A stretch of 64,000 bases of DNA from Turritopsis dohrnii (Eukaryota > Cnidaria > Hydrozoa > Anthoathecata > Oceaniidae), in assembly GCA_027922465.2 (NCBI GenBank), contig BQMF02000095.1:1021961-1085960 (forward strand), in the 5' to 3' direction. The position numbers and the translations under genes were made by a program. Position 1 is the stretch's first letter. Each line of letters opens with the position of its first letter. This document shows positions 35,864 through 46,404 of this stretch, piece by piece. A model generated the notes under the pieces. That model made no database searches. It was not told the DNA's origin and saw only the letters and a program-made list of their open reading frames with translations.

Positions 35864-36484
35864 CTCTGTCACGTAGTGAATCAGAAGATCAAGACGATCC
35901 CTTTTATGCAAATGTTTTAATTAGGAAACGTGTGAATTTCGACCAATCAAAAAGCTGTTCTTTTATTGCAAACTTGCGGAAACTGACAGACCGAATTAAA
36001 GTGGTCAGCAGAAAGTTTTTAGGGTTTTCCACTTGTGTTCTGTATTATACACGACTGCGTGATTTTTATAATGATTACACCAATAGGAACATTCTGTCTC
36101 ATATATAACGGAACAAAGCCTTCCGTACAAATACATTGCAAGTTAGCAGAACACAGAACAACATAGACCGTTTAGGATATTAAACATCGGTCTTGCAAAG
36201 ACTTTTCTATTCTATAAAACATCGTGCATCTGAAAAAAACTTTAAAGGTCCCAAGAGTGCCTCAGAAATTGTTCCTTTTATAACAAAAGGAACTAACGAA
36301 ATAGGAACACGTGCAAATGATAAAAATGTTTATGCTCCATTGCTTTGCAAATTTACTTATACAAAGGAACAAAATAAGTTTATACGCTATATAATCGTAT
36401 AAGAGAAAAAGTGTTCCTCTTTCTGCGCTACTAACATTAGTACAAGGCTTATACGACGGAACCGTTTTTTATATAAGAAACAAA
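35864..36484. promoter_or_regulatory. Bidirectional promoter region, copy 1
   Basis: Lies between divergently transcribed recombinase (-) and helicase (+) genes. Recombinase side: a CATAAAAGG element about 40 bp before the ATG (TATAAAAGG in copy 3). Helicase side: GCTATATAATCGTATAAG at about 36388-36405. The region is nearly identical to 42642-43190 of copy 2. Promoter role is inferred from position and motifs. Confidence 0.6.
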
Positions 36485-36825
36485 ATGCTGCCTGCAAGAC
36501 AGTTAAACTCGGGAAAGGTTGAAGCGTCTCTGAAAAGAAACATTATTCCTTTAGTAAGTAGTACACATTTTATTTTTACTTTTGATTAACTAATATTTTC
36601 AACTTCCTAAAATGTCATTTTTATTTTTTTGTTCAATTTAGATACACGAAACAGAGGATACAGTGCTGGCTTGCCGAGCACTGTGGACGTCAAATGATGC
36701 TCGAAATTTGATATCCAATAAGCGACTGACGTTCGACAGGATTTTGTCGGAAATGTCTGGCGTTAAGTTTTTGATATCGTGTATAACAGGAGTTGCAACG
36801 TCAAGACAACCAGCAGTACCTGTTC
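36485..36825 (+). pseudogene. Helicase N-terminal stub, copy 1, cut off by the 369-bp array
   Basis: ATG at 36485 gives a 23-codon exon (MLPARQLNSG...), donor GTAAGT at 36554, acceptor ttcaatttag at 36641, then IHETEDTVLACRALWTSND and VKFLISCITGVA. This follows the N-terminus of the other helicases (AVRVLW, VVAFISCFTA) at low identity and has an extra intron they lack. At about 36826 it runs into sequence of the 369-bp repeat, so the rest, including the SF3 core, is missing. It is a different helicase lineage sitting beside a recombinase nearly identical to that of copy 2. Confidence 0.55.
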
Positions 36826-39710
36826 GTCGTACACTCTTTAAAATTTTTGCCAAATTTTGAAATTTCGTAAAGTCCAGCTTCAGCCTCGTTTCCAGTTTCA
36901 ACCTCGTTTTACCATAGGATAGCCTCATAAAAGGACGGATTCACACGGATACGCACGGATTCAATGAAATAGCCTTGACATTTGGTTTTTCTATGTTTCA
37001 AGACTATAGACCACGTGGTTCAAAACTAATCCGCCTGTATCCGTCTGAATCCGTGGTTGTATCCGTCCTTTCATGAAGGCTGTGACCGTTGAAGCCGTGA
37101 ATCCGTCGTTTTTTACCAATACAATTTCTCTACAGTCTTTAGCATTTTCCCAAACTTTGAAATTTTGTAAAGTCCAGCTTCAGCCCCGTTTACAGTTTCA
37201 ACCTCGTTTTACCATAGGATAGACTCATAAAAGCACGGATTCACACGGATACGCACGGATTCAATGAAATAGCCTTGACGTTTGGTTTTTCTATGTTTCG
37301 AGACTATAGACCACGTGGTTCAAAACTAATCCGCCTGTATCCGTCTGAATCCGTGGTTGAATCCGTCCTTTTATGAAGGCTGTGACCGTTGAAGCCGTGA
37401 ATCCGTTGTTTTTTTACCAATATAATTTTTGCTACACTCTTTAACATTTTTGCCAAACTTTGAAATTTTGTAAAGTCCAGCTTCAACCTCGTTTCCAGTT
37501 TCAACCTCGTTTTTGTGATTAAAAAGGTGATATTTGATTTAGCCACATTTTGCGGATATGCGGCTTTGCCATAGGAAAGCCTCATAAAAGGACGGATTCA
37601 ACCACGGATTCACACGGATACGCACGGATTCAATGAAATAGCCTTGACGTTTGGTTTTTCTATGTTTCGAGACTATAGACCACGTGGTTCAAAACTAATC
37701 CGCCTGTATCCGTCTGAATCCGTGGTTGAATCCGTCCTTTTATGAAGGCTGTGACCGTTGAAGCCGTGAATCCGTTGTTTTTTTACCAATATAATTTTTG
37801 CTACACTCTTTAACATTTTTGCCAAACTTTGAAATTTTGTAAAGTCCAGCTTCAACCTCGTTTCCAGTTTCAACCTCGTTTTTGTGATTAAAAAGGTGAT
37901 ATTTGATTTAGCCACATTTTGCGGATATGCGGCTTTGCCATAGGAAAGCCTCATAAAAGGACGGATTCAACCACGGATTCACACGGATACGCACGGATTC
38001 AATGAAATAGCCTTGACATTTGGTTTTTCTATGTTTCAAGACTATAGACCACGTGGTTCAAAACTAATCCGCCTGTATCCGTCTGAATCCGTGGTTGAAT
38101 CCGTCCTTTTATGAAGGCTGTGACCGTTGAAGCCGTGAATCCGTTGTTTTTTTACCAATATAATTTTTGCTACACTCTTTAACATTTTTGCCAAACTTTG
38201 AAATTTTGTAAAGTCCAGCTTCAACCTCGTTTCCAGTTTCAACCTCGTTTTTGTGATTAAAAAGGTGATATTTGATTTAGCCACATTTTGCGGATATGCG
38301 GCTTTGCCATAGGAAAGCCTCATAAAAGGACGGATTCAACCACGGATTCACACGGATACGCACGGATTCAATGAAATAGCCTTGACGTTTGGTTTTTCTA
38401 TGTTTCGAGACTATAGACCACGTGGTTCAAAACTAATCCGCCTGTATCCGTCTGAATCCGTGGTTGAATCCGTCCTTTTATGAAGGCTGTGACCGTTGAA
38501 GCCGTGAATCCGTTGTTTTTTTACCAATATAATTTTTGCTACACTCTTTAACATTTTTGCCAAACTTTGAAATTTTGTAAAGTCCAGCTTCAACCTCGTT
38601 TCCAGTTTCAACCTCGTTTTTGTGATTAAAAAGGTGATATTTGATTTAGCCACATTTTGCGGATATGCGGCTTTGCCATAGGAAAGCCTCATAAAAGGAC
38701 GGATTCAACCACGGATTCACACGGATACGCACGGATTCAATGAAATAGCCTTGACATTTGGTTTTTCTATGTTTCAAGACTATAGACCACGTGGTTCAAA
38801 ACTAATCCGCCTGTATCCGTCTGAATCCGTGGTTGAATCCGTCCTTTTATGAAGGCTGTGACCGTTGAAGCCGTGAATCCGTTGTTTTTTTACCAATATA
38901 ATTTTTGCTACACTCTTTAACATTTTTGCCAAACTTTGAAATTTTGTAAAGTCCAGCTTCAACCTCGTTTCCAGTTTCAACCTCGTTTTTGTGATTAAAA
39001 AGGTGATATTTGATTTAGCCACATTTTGCGGATATGCGGCTTTGCCATAGGAAAGCCTCATAAAAGGACGGATTCAACCACGGATTCACACGGATACGCA
39101 CGGATTCAATGAAATAGCCTTGACGTTTGGTTTTTCTATGTTTCGAGACTATAGACCACGTGGTTCAAAACTAATCCGCCTGTATCCGTCTGAATCCGTG
39201 GTTGAATCCGTCCTTTTATGAAGGCTGTGACCGTTGAAGCCGTGAATCCGTTGTTTTTTTACCAATATAATTTTTGCTACACTCTTTAACATTTTTGCCA
39301 AACTTTGAAATTTTGTAAAGTCCAGCTTCAACCTCGTTTCCAGTTTCAACCTCGTTTTTGTGATTAAAAAGGTGATATTTGATTTAGCCACATTTTGCGG
39401 ATATGCGGCTTTGCCATAGGAAAGCCTCATAAAAGGACGGATTCAACCACGGATTCACACGGATACGCACGGATTCAATGAAATAGCCTTGACATTTGGT
39501 TTTTCTATGTTTCAAGACTATAGACCACGTGGTTCAAAACTAATCCGCCTGTATCCGTCTGAATCCGTGGTTGAATCCGTCCTTTTATGAAGGCTGTGAC
39601 CGTTGAAGCCGTGAATCCGTTGTTTTTTTACCAATATAATTTTTGCTACACTCTTTAACATTTTTGCCAAACTTTGAAATTTCGTAAAGTTCAGTTTCAA
39701 CCTCGTTTTC
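36826..39710. repeat. 369-bp tandem array between copy 1 and copy 2
   Basis: About eight units; those from about 37300 repeat at exactly 369 bp. Units alternate between two types differing at gacgtttgg...tttcgag and gacatttgg...tttcaag: order B, A, A, B, A, B, A, B from 36970 on, so the last six form three 738-bp dimers. Each unit carries a long inverted repeat: ataaaaggacggattcaacc before, and ggttgaatccgtccttttat after, a spacer of roughly 100-150 bp, with many CACGGAT/ATCCGTG iterons. The 93-codon minus-strand frames repeated here have no independent support as genes. Confidence 0.92.
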
Positions 39711-40307
39711 GTGATTGAAAAAGGTGATGTTATGAAGGTTTCCTGTGTCAAAGCTGTAAATGCAAACGTTTGGTTGACATGCGCGTCTTTTCGAAAGCCT
39801 TGACCCCAATTTGGACACTGATTACAGGCTACGTTTAACACACTTTGAATTTGCTGTCTTTTGGCGGATATGCGGTTCTCTCGTAGAAATCCTTCACAAA
39901 ATCACGGATTAGACCACGGATAGGGACGGATAGGGACGGATACAGAATTTCAAATGTCTAGTTGACATGCGCGTCTTTTCGAAAGCCTTGATGCCAAGTT
40001 GGACATTGATTACAGGCTATGTTTTACACACTTTGAATTTGCCCTGTTCCTTATCTTCTTCTTAACCTATATTGGTGTTGTTAATTGAACTCATAAACGA
40101 CTTTAACTTTGCTCATTAAACAGTTTGTAGTTGCATAGATACACTCTCTCATTCAACAAAATGCTTCATTCCCAAATTGATCATAATCACTGTCACTGAC
40201 AACGAGAAGCCCAGGCAAGTATGGGCCATGTTATAAGAATGATACAGAAAAGAGAAGATCAAAATTCTAACCCAAACTATCAACAACTAAGCAAATACAA
40301 AGATGTT
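39711..40307. other. Spacer right of the 369-bp array
   Basis: Contains a degenerate outlier of the array (cacggatagggacggatag near 39915) and a 50-bp duplication, gacatgcgcgtcttttcgaa at 39776 and again at 39964. No gene seen. Confidence 0.6.
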
Positions 40308-40607
40308 TTATGTTCGTTTTATATTTCTCTGTAAACGTTTCTTACAAGGCACATGAATCCGAATTATGTATTTCAAGTCTTTTAGTAAAATTATTTGCTT
40401 GTTTCTTTCCATTTTACGCATATATATCAATTTTGCCATGATGCCATTGCTGTCTTTTATTTCTGCAAAACTAACCACTACATCTTTTTCGAAGGTCTTT
40501 TCCACAAGCGCAGCTTTCAACGATGTCATGGTATACGTAGTAAGAGTGTGTTTCGATTTCACGTCTCCGTTTACTGTGAAGATGCATTTTTTGAATTTGA
40601 AAAACAT
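40308..40607 (-). CDS. Small conserved element protein, copy 2 (99 aa)
   Basis: Unknown function, intact. Start at MFFKFKK, the first residues common to all copies; an upstream in-frame ATG (40685) would add 26 residues without counterpart. Conserved core: FKKCIF, KHTLTTY, VVVSFAEIKDSNGIMAKLI, then MRKMERNKQ and LKDLKYIIRI, ending in a basic tail (KKRLQRNIKR). Predicted as a compact alpha/beta protein without membrane segment. It follows the recombinase gene by about 300 bp on the same strand, and could be co-transcribed with it. Presence in three copies with conserved residues but diverged DNA argues for a real protein. Confidence 0.65.
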   Translation of the reverse strand: MFFKFKKCIFTVNGDVKSKHTLTTYTMTSLKAALVEKTFEKDVVVSFAEIKDSNGIMAKLIYMRKMERNKQIILLKDLKYIIRIHVPCKKRLQRNIKRT

Positions 40608-40737
40608 TTTGACGGTCTGTCTCATGCAAAGACCAGCAGCCTTATGTGCCAAATAGTCTGGAGAAAACTTGCTATGTATTGTCATACATTATCATAAATT
40701 TACTTACATACTATAATTTATGTCATATTTTATATCA

Positions 40738-40790
40738 AGCTTAACGCCTTTGCTCTAATCATCAGTGTACTCGGATGTAACAAGGTGTAT
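40738..40790 (-). pseudogene. Remnant of a recombinase 3' end next to an iteron scrap
   Basis: aagcttaacgcctttgctct followed by aatcatcagtgtactcgg repeats the last codons of the recombinase gene (compare 40919-40956) but belongs to a more diverged copy. It is followed directly by gatgtaacaaggtgtatcaa, the iteron motif of the 30-33 kb array. The intact copy 2 recombinase begins only at 40914, so this is the scar of an older recombinase end. Confidence 0.65.
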
Positions 40791-40913
40791 CAAGCTCTTT
40801 CAAACACTAAAGAACTGTAACAACACATGGCGTAGTGGATTTGCTAACATAACATTTTTCCTCCTTTCGCAAAGCATTACTTCCAAATAAATTTCAGACA
40901 TTTAGTACATATA

Positions 40914-42641
40914 TTAAATTAAGTTTAACTTCTTTGCTCTGATCATCAGAGTACTCGGTTTTCGTGAAGGATGAAAGCTATATTCCGGATCTCGTAAAAT
41001 CGCTGTCCATTTTCCATGACCATATCTTTTGATACCATAAGACAGAAACGAATCTTCAGTAGCCGAAAATGCAGCCTTGCTTTGTCGTTTGATGCCTTTA
41101 TTCTGCGGTTCTGCTGCAGCGGATAAGTTCTCGTTTAAAGATATGTTAAGACAGGATTTCGCTCGTTCATTTCTTCGGTCCACTCCATTACTGTCGAGTT
41201 CGTTGGAAGTTGATATCGTAAAATGATCGTTAAAATTATGGTTATTCGTCCATTCTTTGTCCATGGTTACCAGCTTTTCCATACACTGTTGACCCTGACG
41301 GGCTACCTCGGCTGATTGAAGTTTTTGATAATGTATTCTAGCTACGTGTGATGTATGCTTTTGATCACGTGATAAAGCCGCTTGCTCACGTTCGTTCAGT
41401 TTGCCCATGCTTTCCGTTTCGATAATCTGTCTGTATCGTGTCGGATTTATATACTTTCCAATAGCCTGGTAAACAATTCTTCCAAAAATATCACTTAACT
41501 GTTTCAGCTGAGTTCCGTTCTTTGTTACCAAAACGTACTCGCAAATAGGATTTAGTCTAGTCCGAATACAAGCTATGTACCCATTCAAAATATCAACAAC
41601 TCTTTTGGAAATAATGAGAGTATCAAATCCATATTTATAATTTGTTTTGAATCTTGTTTGATCGATAACACCGCCTTCACTTCCAACGCCACGTACCATT
41701 GCAACAGTCAAATACTGATATGTCATTGGTCGACTTGCTTTCACCATAAGAAACAGTACCGCTACAACAAACGAAGTGCTGAAAGACAAATCATGCGCTG
41801 GAATGATCGCAGTCGAATCACTAGCGTTAATCAATATCTGTGAAAATTTGTTGGCATGAAAAGGAATAACATTTTGTAAATCTTCTAGACTAGCCCAACA
41901 ATTGATAGTTTCAAGGTATTCCTTGCTCAGTACTGTACTCCATTCAATCCTCATTTGCTTTGCTAAGCACTTTTTTACCCTGTCTAAGTAAATTTCAGCT
42001 GCAATGAATACAGGTATATTCTCGCTTTTAATTGCATTACTCCTTCTGAAGTCAAGCGTGTGAGAAATGGCGTTCATGTAGCCAATAATTCCAGAATGAC
42101 CAAGTTTCCAAGTGTCCTTCAAGTAATCCACAAAGTCCGAAAGCATTGTAATCGATCCAACGCAATAGTCTATAACACATCCTGGTACGTCCCAGAGAAT
42201 AGATACGTCATCGCAACAGAATTTCGCATACTTTAATAGTTTGGCTGTTATTTGTTCCGCTTGACACAAACTTTTACCTCCTCCACCTGGACTTTGTAGC
42301 CATTTTGAAAACAGTTTTCCAACAGTACATGTTTTAACAAACATCGGCATTGAAGAAGTGCAGCCTCGTTTTCGTTTACTTTGAGTGGATACTCGTGTTG
42401 CAAATTCAGGAAATATAGTGGTAACGTCAGGTTTCTCGTCAAAAAAGTAAAACCAACCATGCTTTGTATAAACGTGTTTTCTACAACCTCTTTGCGTTTT
42501 AAAGCCTTCGCTTTCGCATGATTTCACAGGACATATGTATACTCCATTGCTAGTAATTTTTAAGGACAACCTTTTCGGTTTCCTTTCATTCCCAACAGCT
42601 TTTTGCCACATCTTCTTTGATAAAATGCGTCTTTTCAACAT
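40914..42641 (-). CDS. Tyrosine recombinase with C2H2 finger and Myb domain, copy 2, intact (575 aa)
   Basis: Site-specific recombinase. From the ATG at 42641: C2H2 finger CPVKSC...KHVYTKH (Cys 37, Cys 42, His 56, His 61); a helical SAM-like core region (about 100-230); catalytic domain with box I Arg 304 (ASRPMTYQYL), hairpin Lys 332 (RFKTNYKYG), box II Arg 402/404 (NPTRYRQ), His 429 (DQKHTSHVA) and nucleophile Tyr 438 (RIHYQK). His to Tyr is nine residues, as in the GH-x8-Y pattern of phage integrases. Residues about 523-573 form a Myb/SANT domain (FSATEDSFLSYGIKRYG, GKW, IRAKKL) of telobox type. The ATG at 42689 overlaps the TATA-like box, hence the shorter start. Crypton transposons use related enzymes, but pairing with an SF3 helicase is not a Crypton trait I know. 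Confidence 0.85.
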   Translation of the reverse strand: MLKRRILSKKMWQKAVGNERKPKRLSLKITSNGVYICPVKSCESEGFKTQRGCRKHVYTKHGWFYFFDEKPDVTTIFPEFATRVSTQSKRKRGCTSSMPMFVKTCTVGKLFSKWLQSPGGGGKSLCQAEQITAKLLKYAKFCCDDVSILWDVPGCVIDYCVGSITMLSDFVDYLKDTWKLGHSGIIGYMNAISHTLDFRRSNAIKSENIPVFIAAEIYLDRVKKCLAKQMRIEWSTVLSKEYLETINCWASLEDLQNVIPFHANKFSQILINASDSTAIIPAHDLSFSTSFVVAVLFLMVKASRPMTYQYLTVAMVRGVGSEGGVIDQTRFKTNYKYGFDTLIISKRVVDILNGYIACIRTRLNPICEYVLVTKNGTQLKQLSDIFGRIVYQAIGKYINPTRYRQIIETESMGKLNEREQAALSRDQKHTSHVARIHYQKLQSAEVARQGQQCMEKLVTMDKEWTNNHNFNDHFTISTSNELDSNGVDRRNERAKSCLNISLNENLSAAAEPQNKGIKRQSKAAFSATEDSFLSYGIKRYGHGKWTAILRDPEYSFHPSRKPSTLMIRAKKLNLI

Positions 42642-43234
42642 TTCTGTCACGTAGTGAATCAGAAGATCAAGACGATCCCTTTTATGCAAATGTTTTAATT
42701 AGGAAACGTGTGAATTTCGACCAATCAAAAAGCTGTTTTTTATTGCAAACTTGCGGAAACTGACAGACCGAATTAAAGTGGTCAGCAGAAAGTCTTTAGG
42801 GTTTTCCACTTGTGTTCCGTATTATACACGACTGCATGATTTTTATAATGATTACACCAATAGGAACATTCTGTCTCATATATAACGGAACAAAGCCTTC
42901 TGTACAAATACATTGCAAGTTAGCAGAATACAGAACAACATAGACCGTTTAAGATATTAAACATCGGTCTTGCAAAGACTTTTCTATTCTATAAAACATC
43001 GTGCATCTGAAAAAAACTTTAAAGGTCCCAAGAGTGCCTCAGAAATTGTTCCTTTTACAACAAAAGGAACTAACGAAATAGGAACACGTGCAAATGATAA
43101 AAATGTTTATGCTCCATTGCTTTGCAAATTTACTTATACAAAGGAACAAAATAACTTTATACGCTATATAACCGTATAAGAAAATATATGTTCCTTTTCT
43201 TGAAGTAATTGTGTAAAGATTGAGGAATGAGAGC
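42642..43234. promoter_or_regulatory. Bidirectional promoter region, copy 2
   Basis: Between divergent recombinase and helicase genes. CATAAAAGG lies just before the recombinase ATG on the minus strand. On the plus strand GCTATATAACCGTATAAG (about 43160-43177) precedes the helicase ATG by about 70 bp. Almost identical to 35864-36410, after which the two copies part abruptly. Confidence 0.6.
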
Positions 43235-46200
43235 ATGCCTTCAAACTACAAAATCAGAAAATGTTTAAAAAACAAGACGTTGAAGAACGCTTTAAAAGCT
43301 TATGTTGCTACACCCGTCGCCGCCAAGTACAACGTGTGTGCTGTTCGAGTGCTTTGGCCAGCTGGGTATTCTCTTAAAAGCATATGGGCACAGAGACAAC
43401 AAATCAACTCATTTTTAAGCGAACAAGAAAACGTGGTAGCATTCATTTCGTGCTTCACGGCCATGCAACGAAAATCTACGAAACGAAAGGCCGACTCTAT
43501 ATCGATACCTTTGCAAGAAGATAGCAACGAGTCGTTGGAAGGCTTGACACAAGAAAACGAAAGCGACGGTGAAGAAGAGGCTTCCGATGCAGAGGATGAA
43601 CAAAACGTCAATGAGCCAGGCTTATCCTTTTGGATAGGCCTCGATTGGCCAGAATGTAATTTGGAGTCGTACGAAAACACTCTGACTAAGTTATTCATGA
43701 CGTCTGGTTTGGCGCTTGAAAGCTGCAAAATTGTCAAAGGAAGAGGTAAGATGTATTTGCTTCATTTGCGACGTTTTTATTTCGAAATTTTCGATCACAT
43801 ATCTTGTCCTAATTTGATCATTAGGTTGCAGAACATCTTTGGACGCATATGCTGCTTCTTTATTTGCTGTACTGAAAGACTGGGATTCAATTAAGGCTTC
43901 GAAATTGATTCAACTTTCCCAGAAGGAAGTCATCAGGGAAAAAGCAGAGAACTCTGGATTTCCAATTGCCAATATTGATTTGGACGATGAAATGCTTTCA
44001 TCATCAAGACCTGCTGAAATGGTTTTGTGCAAAAGATTGGATTTAATGACTGGAGAAAACTTGATAGAGGGCATTAACAAGATTAAGTCATTAATCCAGT
44101 TTTCCGTAAAGAATCTTATCAACGATGGTAAAATCACATGTTTTTCAATATGCGTTTGCCTTTACTTTATTATCCACTCCTATTGATACAAAGATTTATT
44201 TGTGCTATTATTTGCTAGATGAAGACTCGGTTTCCGTCAAACAAGCAAGACCGACCTCAAAAATCTGCCAAGCCGTGGATTTGTTGAGGAGAATAATGGC
44301 CGACAATGGATACGGCTTGAGCGATGGATGTATTTACAAGAAAATTGGAGAATCAGTCTATACATACGTATACTGTAGTTCTGTGAAGCAGTATCTGCTG
44401 TCTCTACTTGGAAACGGTCATGTAGCCGACGTGATAACTCCCTTTGTGTCGTCTTTGACAGCCTTGTTGTCGGAAAGTTCATGTCGCCTTATCGAACCTC
44501 TGAAGATCGATTATAACTTCATCGAAGTAAACGACGGTTACTGTTTCAACATTGAAAGCAAAACGTTTGAAAGGAACCCTTATGATCTGGAAGGGTCGCC
44601 GCGTGCCTTCGTACGTTATCAGTACGACGAAAATGTCATACCTTATCCCAAAAAGTTTACTGAAGGTAAACCGTTTATAGCGCCCGATTGCTGATAAGTC
44701 TCTGACTTCTTTCTAATGTCAATACATGTTACTGTCATTTCCCAGGAGTGGAGAACAGTTTCCCAAATCCGGTGGTGCGCAAAAAGTTCTACCAGAAGTA
44801 CTATCAAATACTTATGCACGGCAAGTTTCCAATGAAAGAGCCGAAGTTGTGTTTAGTCGGACCACCCGATAGCGGTAAAACCAGCTGGTTCTGTCCGTTC
44901 CAAGGTACGTAACTGAGCTTCTTCTTCTTCTTCTTCTTCTTGCTTTTTATCGATTCATGTTTTTGTCATAGCAAACGTATGTGCACGTGTTTTCAGGATA
45001 TTTTGTCATTCTTTATGTCTACTTTGACCAACCTTTAGGAATTATTCCTTCCCGCTACATAGCTGGAGTTGTTGAGGACGGACGATTCTCCGGCCACATG
45101 ATTAACAAAACATCTCAAGTGGTGTTCATGGACGAGTGGACCTCGAACAGTCTTTCCTGTGAAGACGCAAAAAGAATTCTGCAAGGTGACTTCCGTCTTT
45201 CAATGACCATTTATTGTAACATGCGACTCATTATCTGAGTTTCCTTTTATCATTTTTTTCAGGTGGTTTGATTATGGTGCCTCAAAAACATAAAGAAGCA
45301 TCTAGATTTATTTATAATAGCGGGTTTTTCATTACGACAAACATCTACCCAGACTTTGGTGATAACAGCGACGGAGAGGCGGTCCGTAAGAGACTTGAGG
45401 TCTTCAACACAAAAGCCTTGAGAAGAAAAGATGGAAGTGTTTCTGGTGAGGATATTGTTTTTAAATTTCTTCACTGCAAGTTAGAGGATATATTTTAATT
45501 TAATGTCTTCACATTTAGCTTGGCTTCGCCGACATTGCATGGATGTCTTCCATTTTTTGGCCGAAGAGTTGAAAGACACGCCTATATTTTCAACAGTGGA
45601 CAATGAGGAAGACGTCCACACTGGAGCAGTGTACAACGACTTTGATTGCGATCCTTCGACACTTATGATGAGCGAAGACTCGTGTATATATTCGCAGGTG
45701 AGAAGTGTTTCGCCTCAGGTCGATAATTCGATCTTAATACCTGAGAAGGCCGTGGCTCACGCAGTGTTGGAGGCCGACCAATTGGAAGGAAATTTATACG
45801 AAGTGTTGGCAATTGAAAACGATCATGTGGATTTTGTGCGTCAAACGCATGACGTACACTACATGGAAAACGTGCTGCAACTGATGCTGCAATGGCGTAC
45901 ATTGGCGCCCAACCTGGATGATAAAGTGTTGAAGGTATTTGAAATGCGCAAAACCGTTGGCTGGTCCGGATCCGATTCTCTATATGATGCATGGCTTTGT
46001 ATAAATGGTAATGAAAGAAAGGTTTTTAGGAAATGTGTTTTTAAACACCGTTTTCCAGACTGGGAAGAAAGGATCAGAGCAAGCCAACAAGAAGAAACCG
46101 AGATAGATTTTACGGGAAATTCCTCCAACGACACTGACCTATTTGTGCCAATAGAAAATCCGGATGACTGCATACTGGAAAGAAAACCATTTGTTGTTCG

Positions 46201-46327
46201 GATGTTACCAACATACACAATAGTCATCAGTGACGACGAAGATGAGGAAGAAGACGTGAAACCTATCAAAAAGTTTCAAAGTAAAGCCATAGAAGAAACG
46301 ATCGTTATTAGCGAAGACGAAGCATAA
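43235..46327 (+). CDS. SF3-type DNA helicase, copy 2, intact (seven exons, 852 aa)
   Basis: Exons 43235-43745, 43825-44127, 44219-44665, 44746-44904, 45039-45185, 45263-45445 and 45519-46327. All six introns are phase 1 at the same positions as in copy 0, and the core exons have the same lengths (159, 147, 183 nt). Walker A GPPDSGKTSW (Lys about 465), Walker B QVVFMDEW (505-506), motif C FFITTNIYPDF (Asn about 549). An acidic, Ser-rich insert (about 85-130) absent from copy 0 separates the N-terminal segment from EPGLSFWIGLDWPE. Conserved C-terminal blocks are GAVYNDFDCDP and AVLEADQLEGNLYEVLA. Two SUMO-interacting-like motifs close the protein (IVISDDEDEE and IVISEDE). Divergent from the recombinase and intact; the likely replicative helicase of the element. 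Confidence 0.88.
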
Positions 46328-46404
46328 CGCACAAAAATCTGTCTCGTTTATCTCCCCAAATTCCTTTATTCTCGAATTAAGTCTCCTTGTTCCTTTGAAA
46401 TGTC

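Noticed and set aside
37304..39841. Seven identical 93-codon frames beginning MRLSYGK, on the minus strand
   Set aside because: By-products of the 369-bp tandem unit; no domain and no splice or promoter context. Repetition alone is not evidence of a gene.
27341..46327. Endogenous parvovirus or papillomavirus
   Set aside because: Only the SF3 core is shared. No HUH nuclease motif, no capsid gene, several introns and a recombinase partner. Common ancestry of the helicase domain is possible, but virus identity is not supported.
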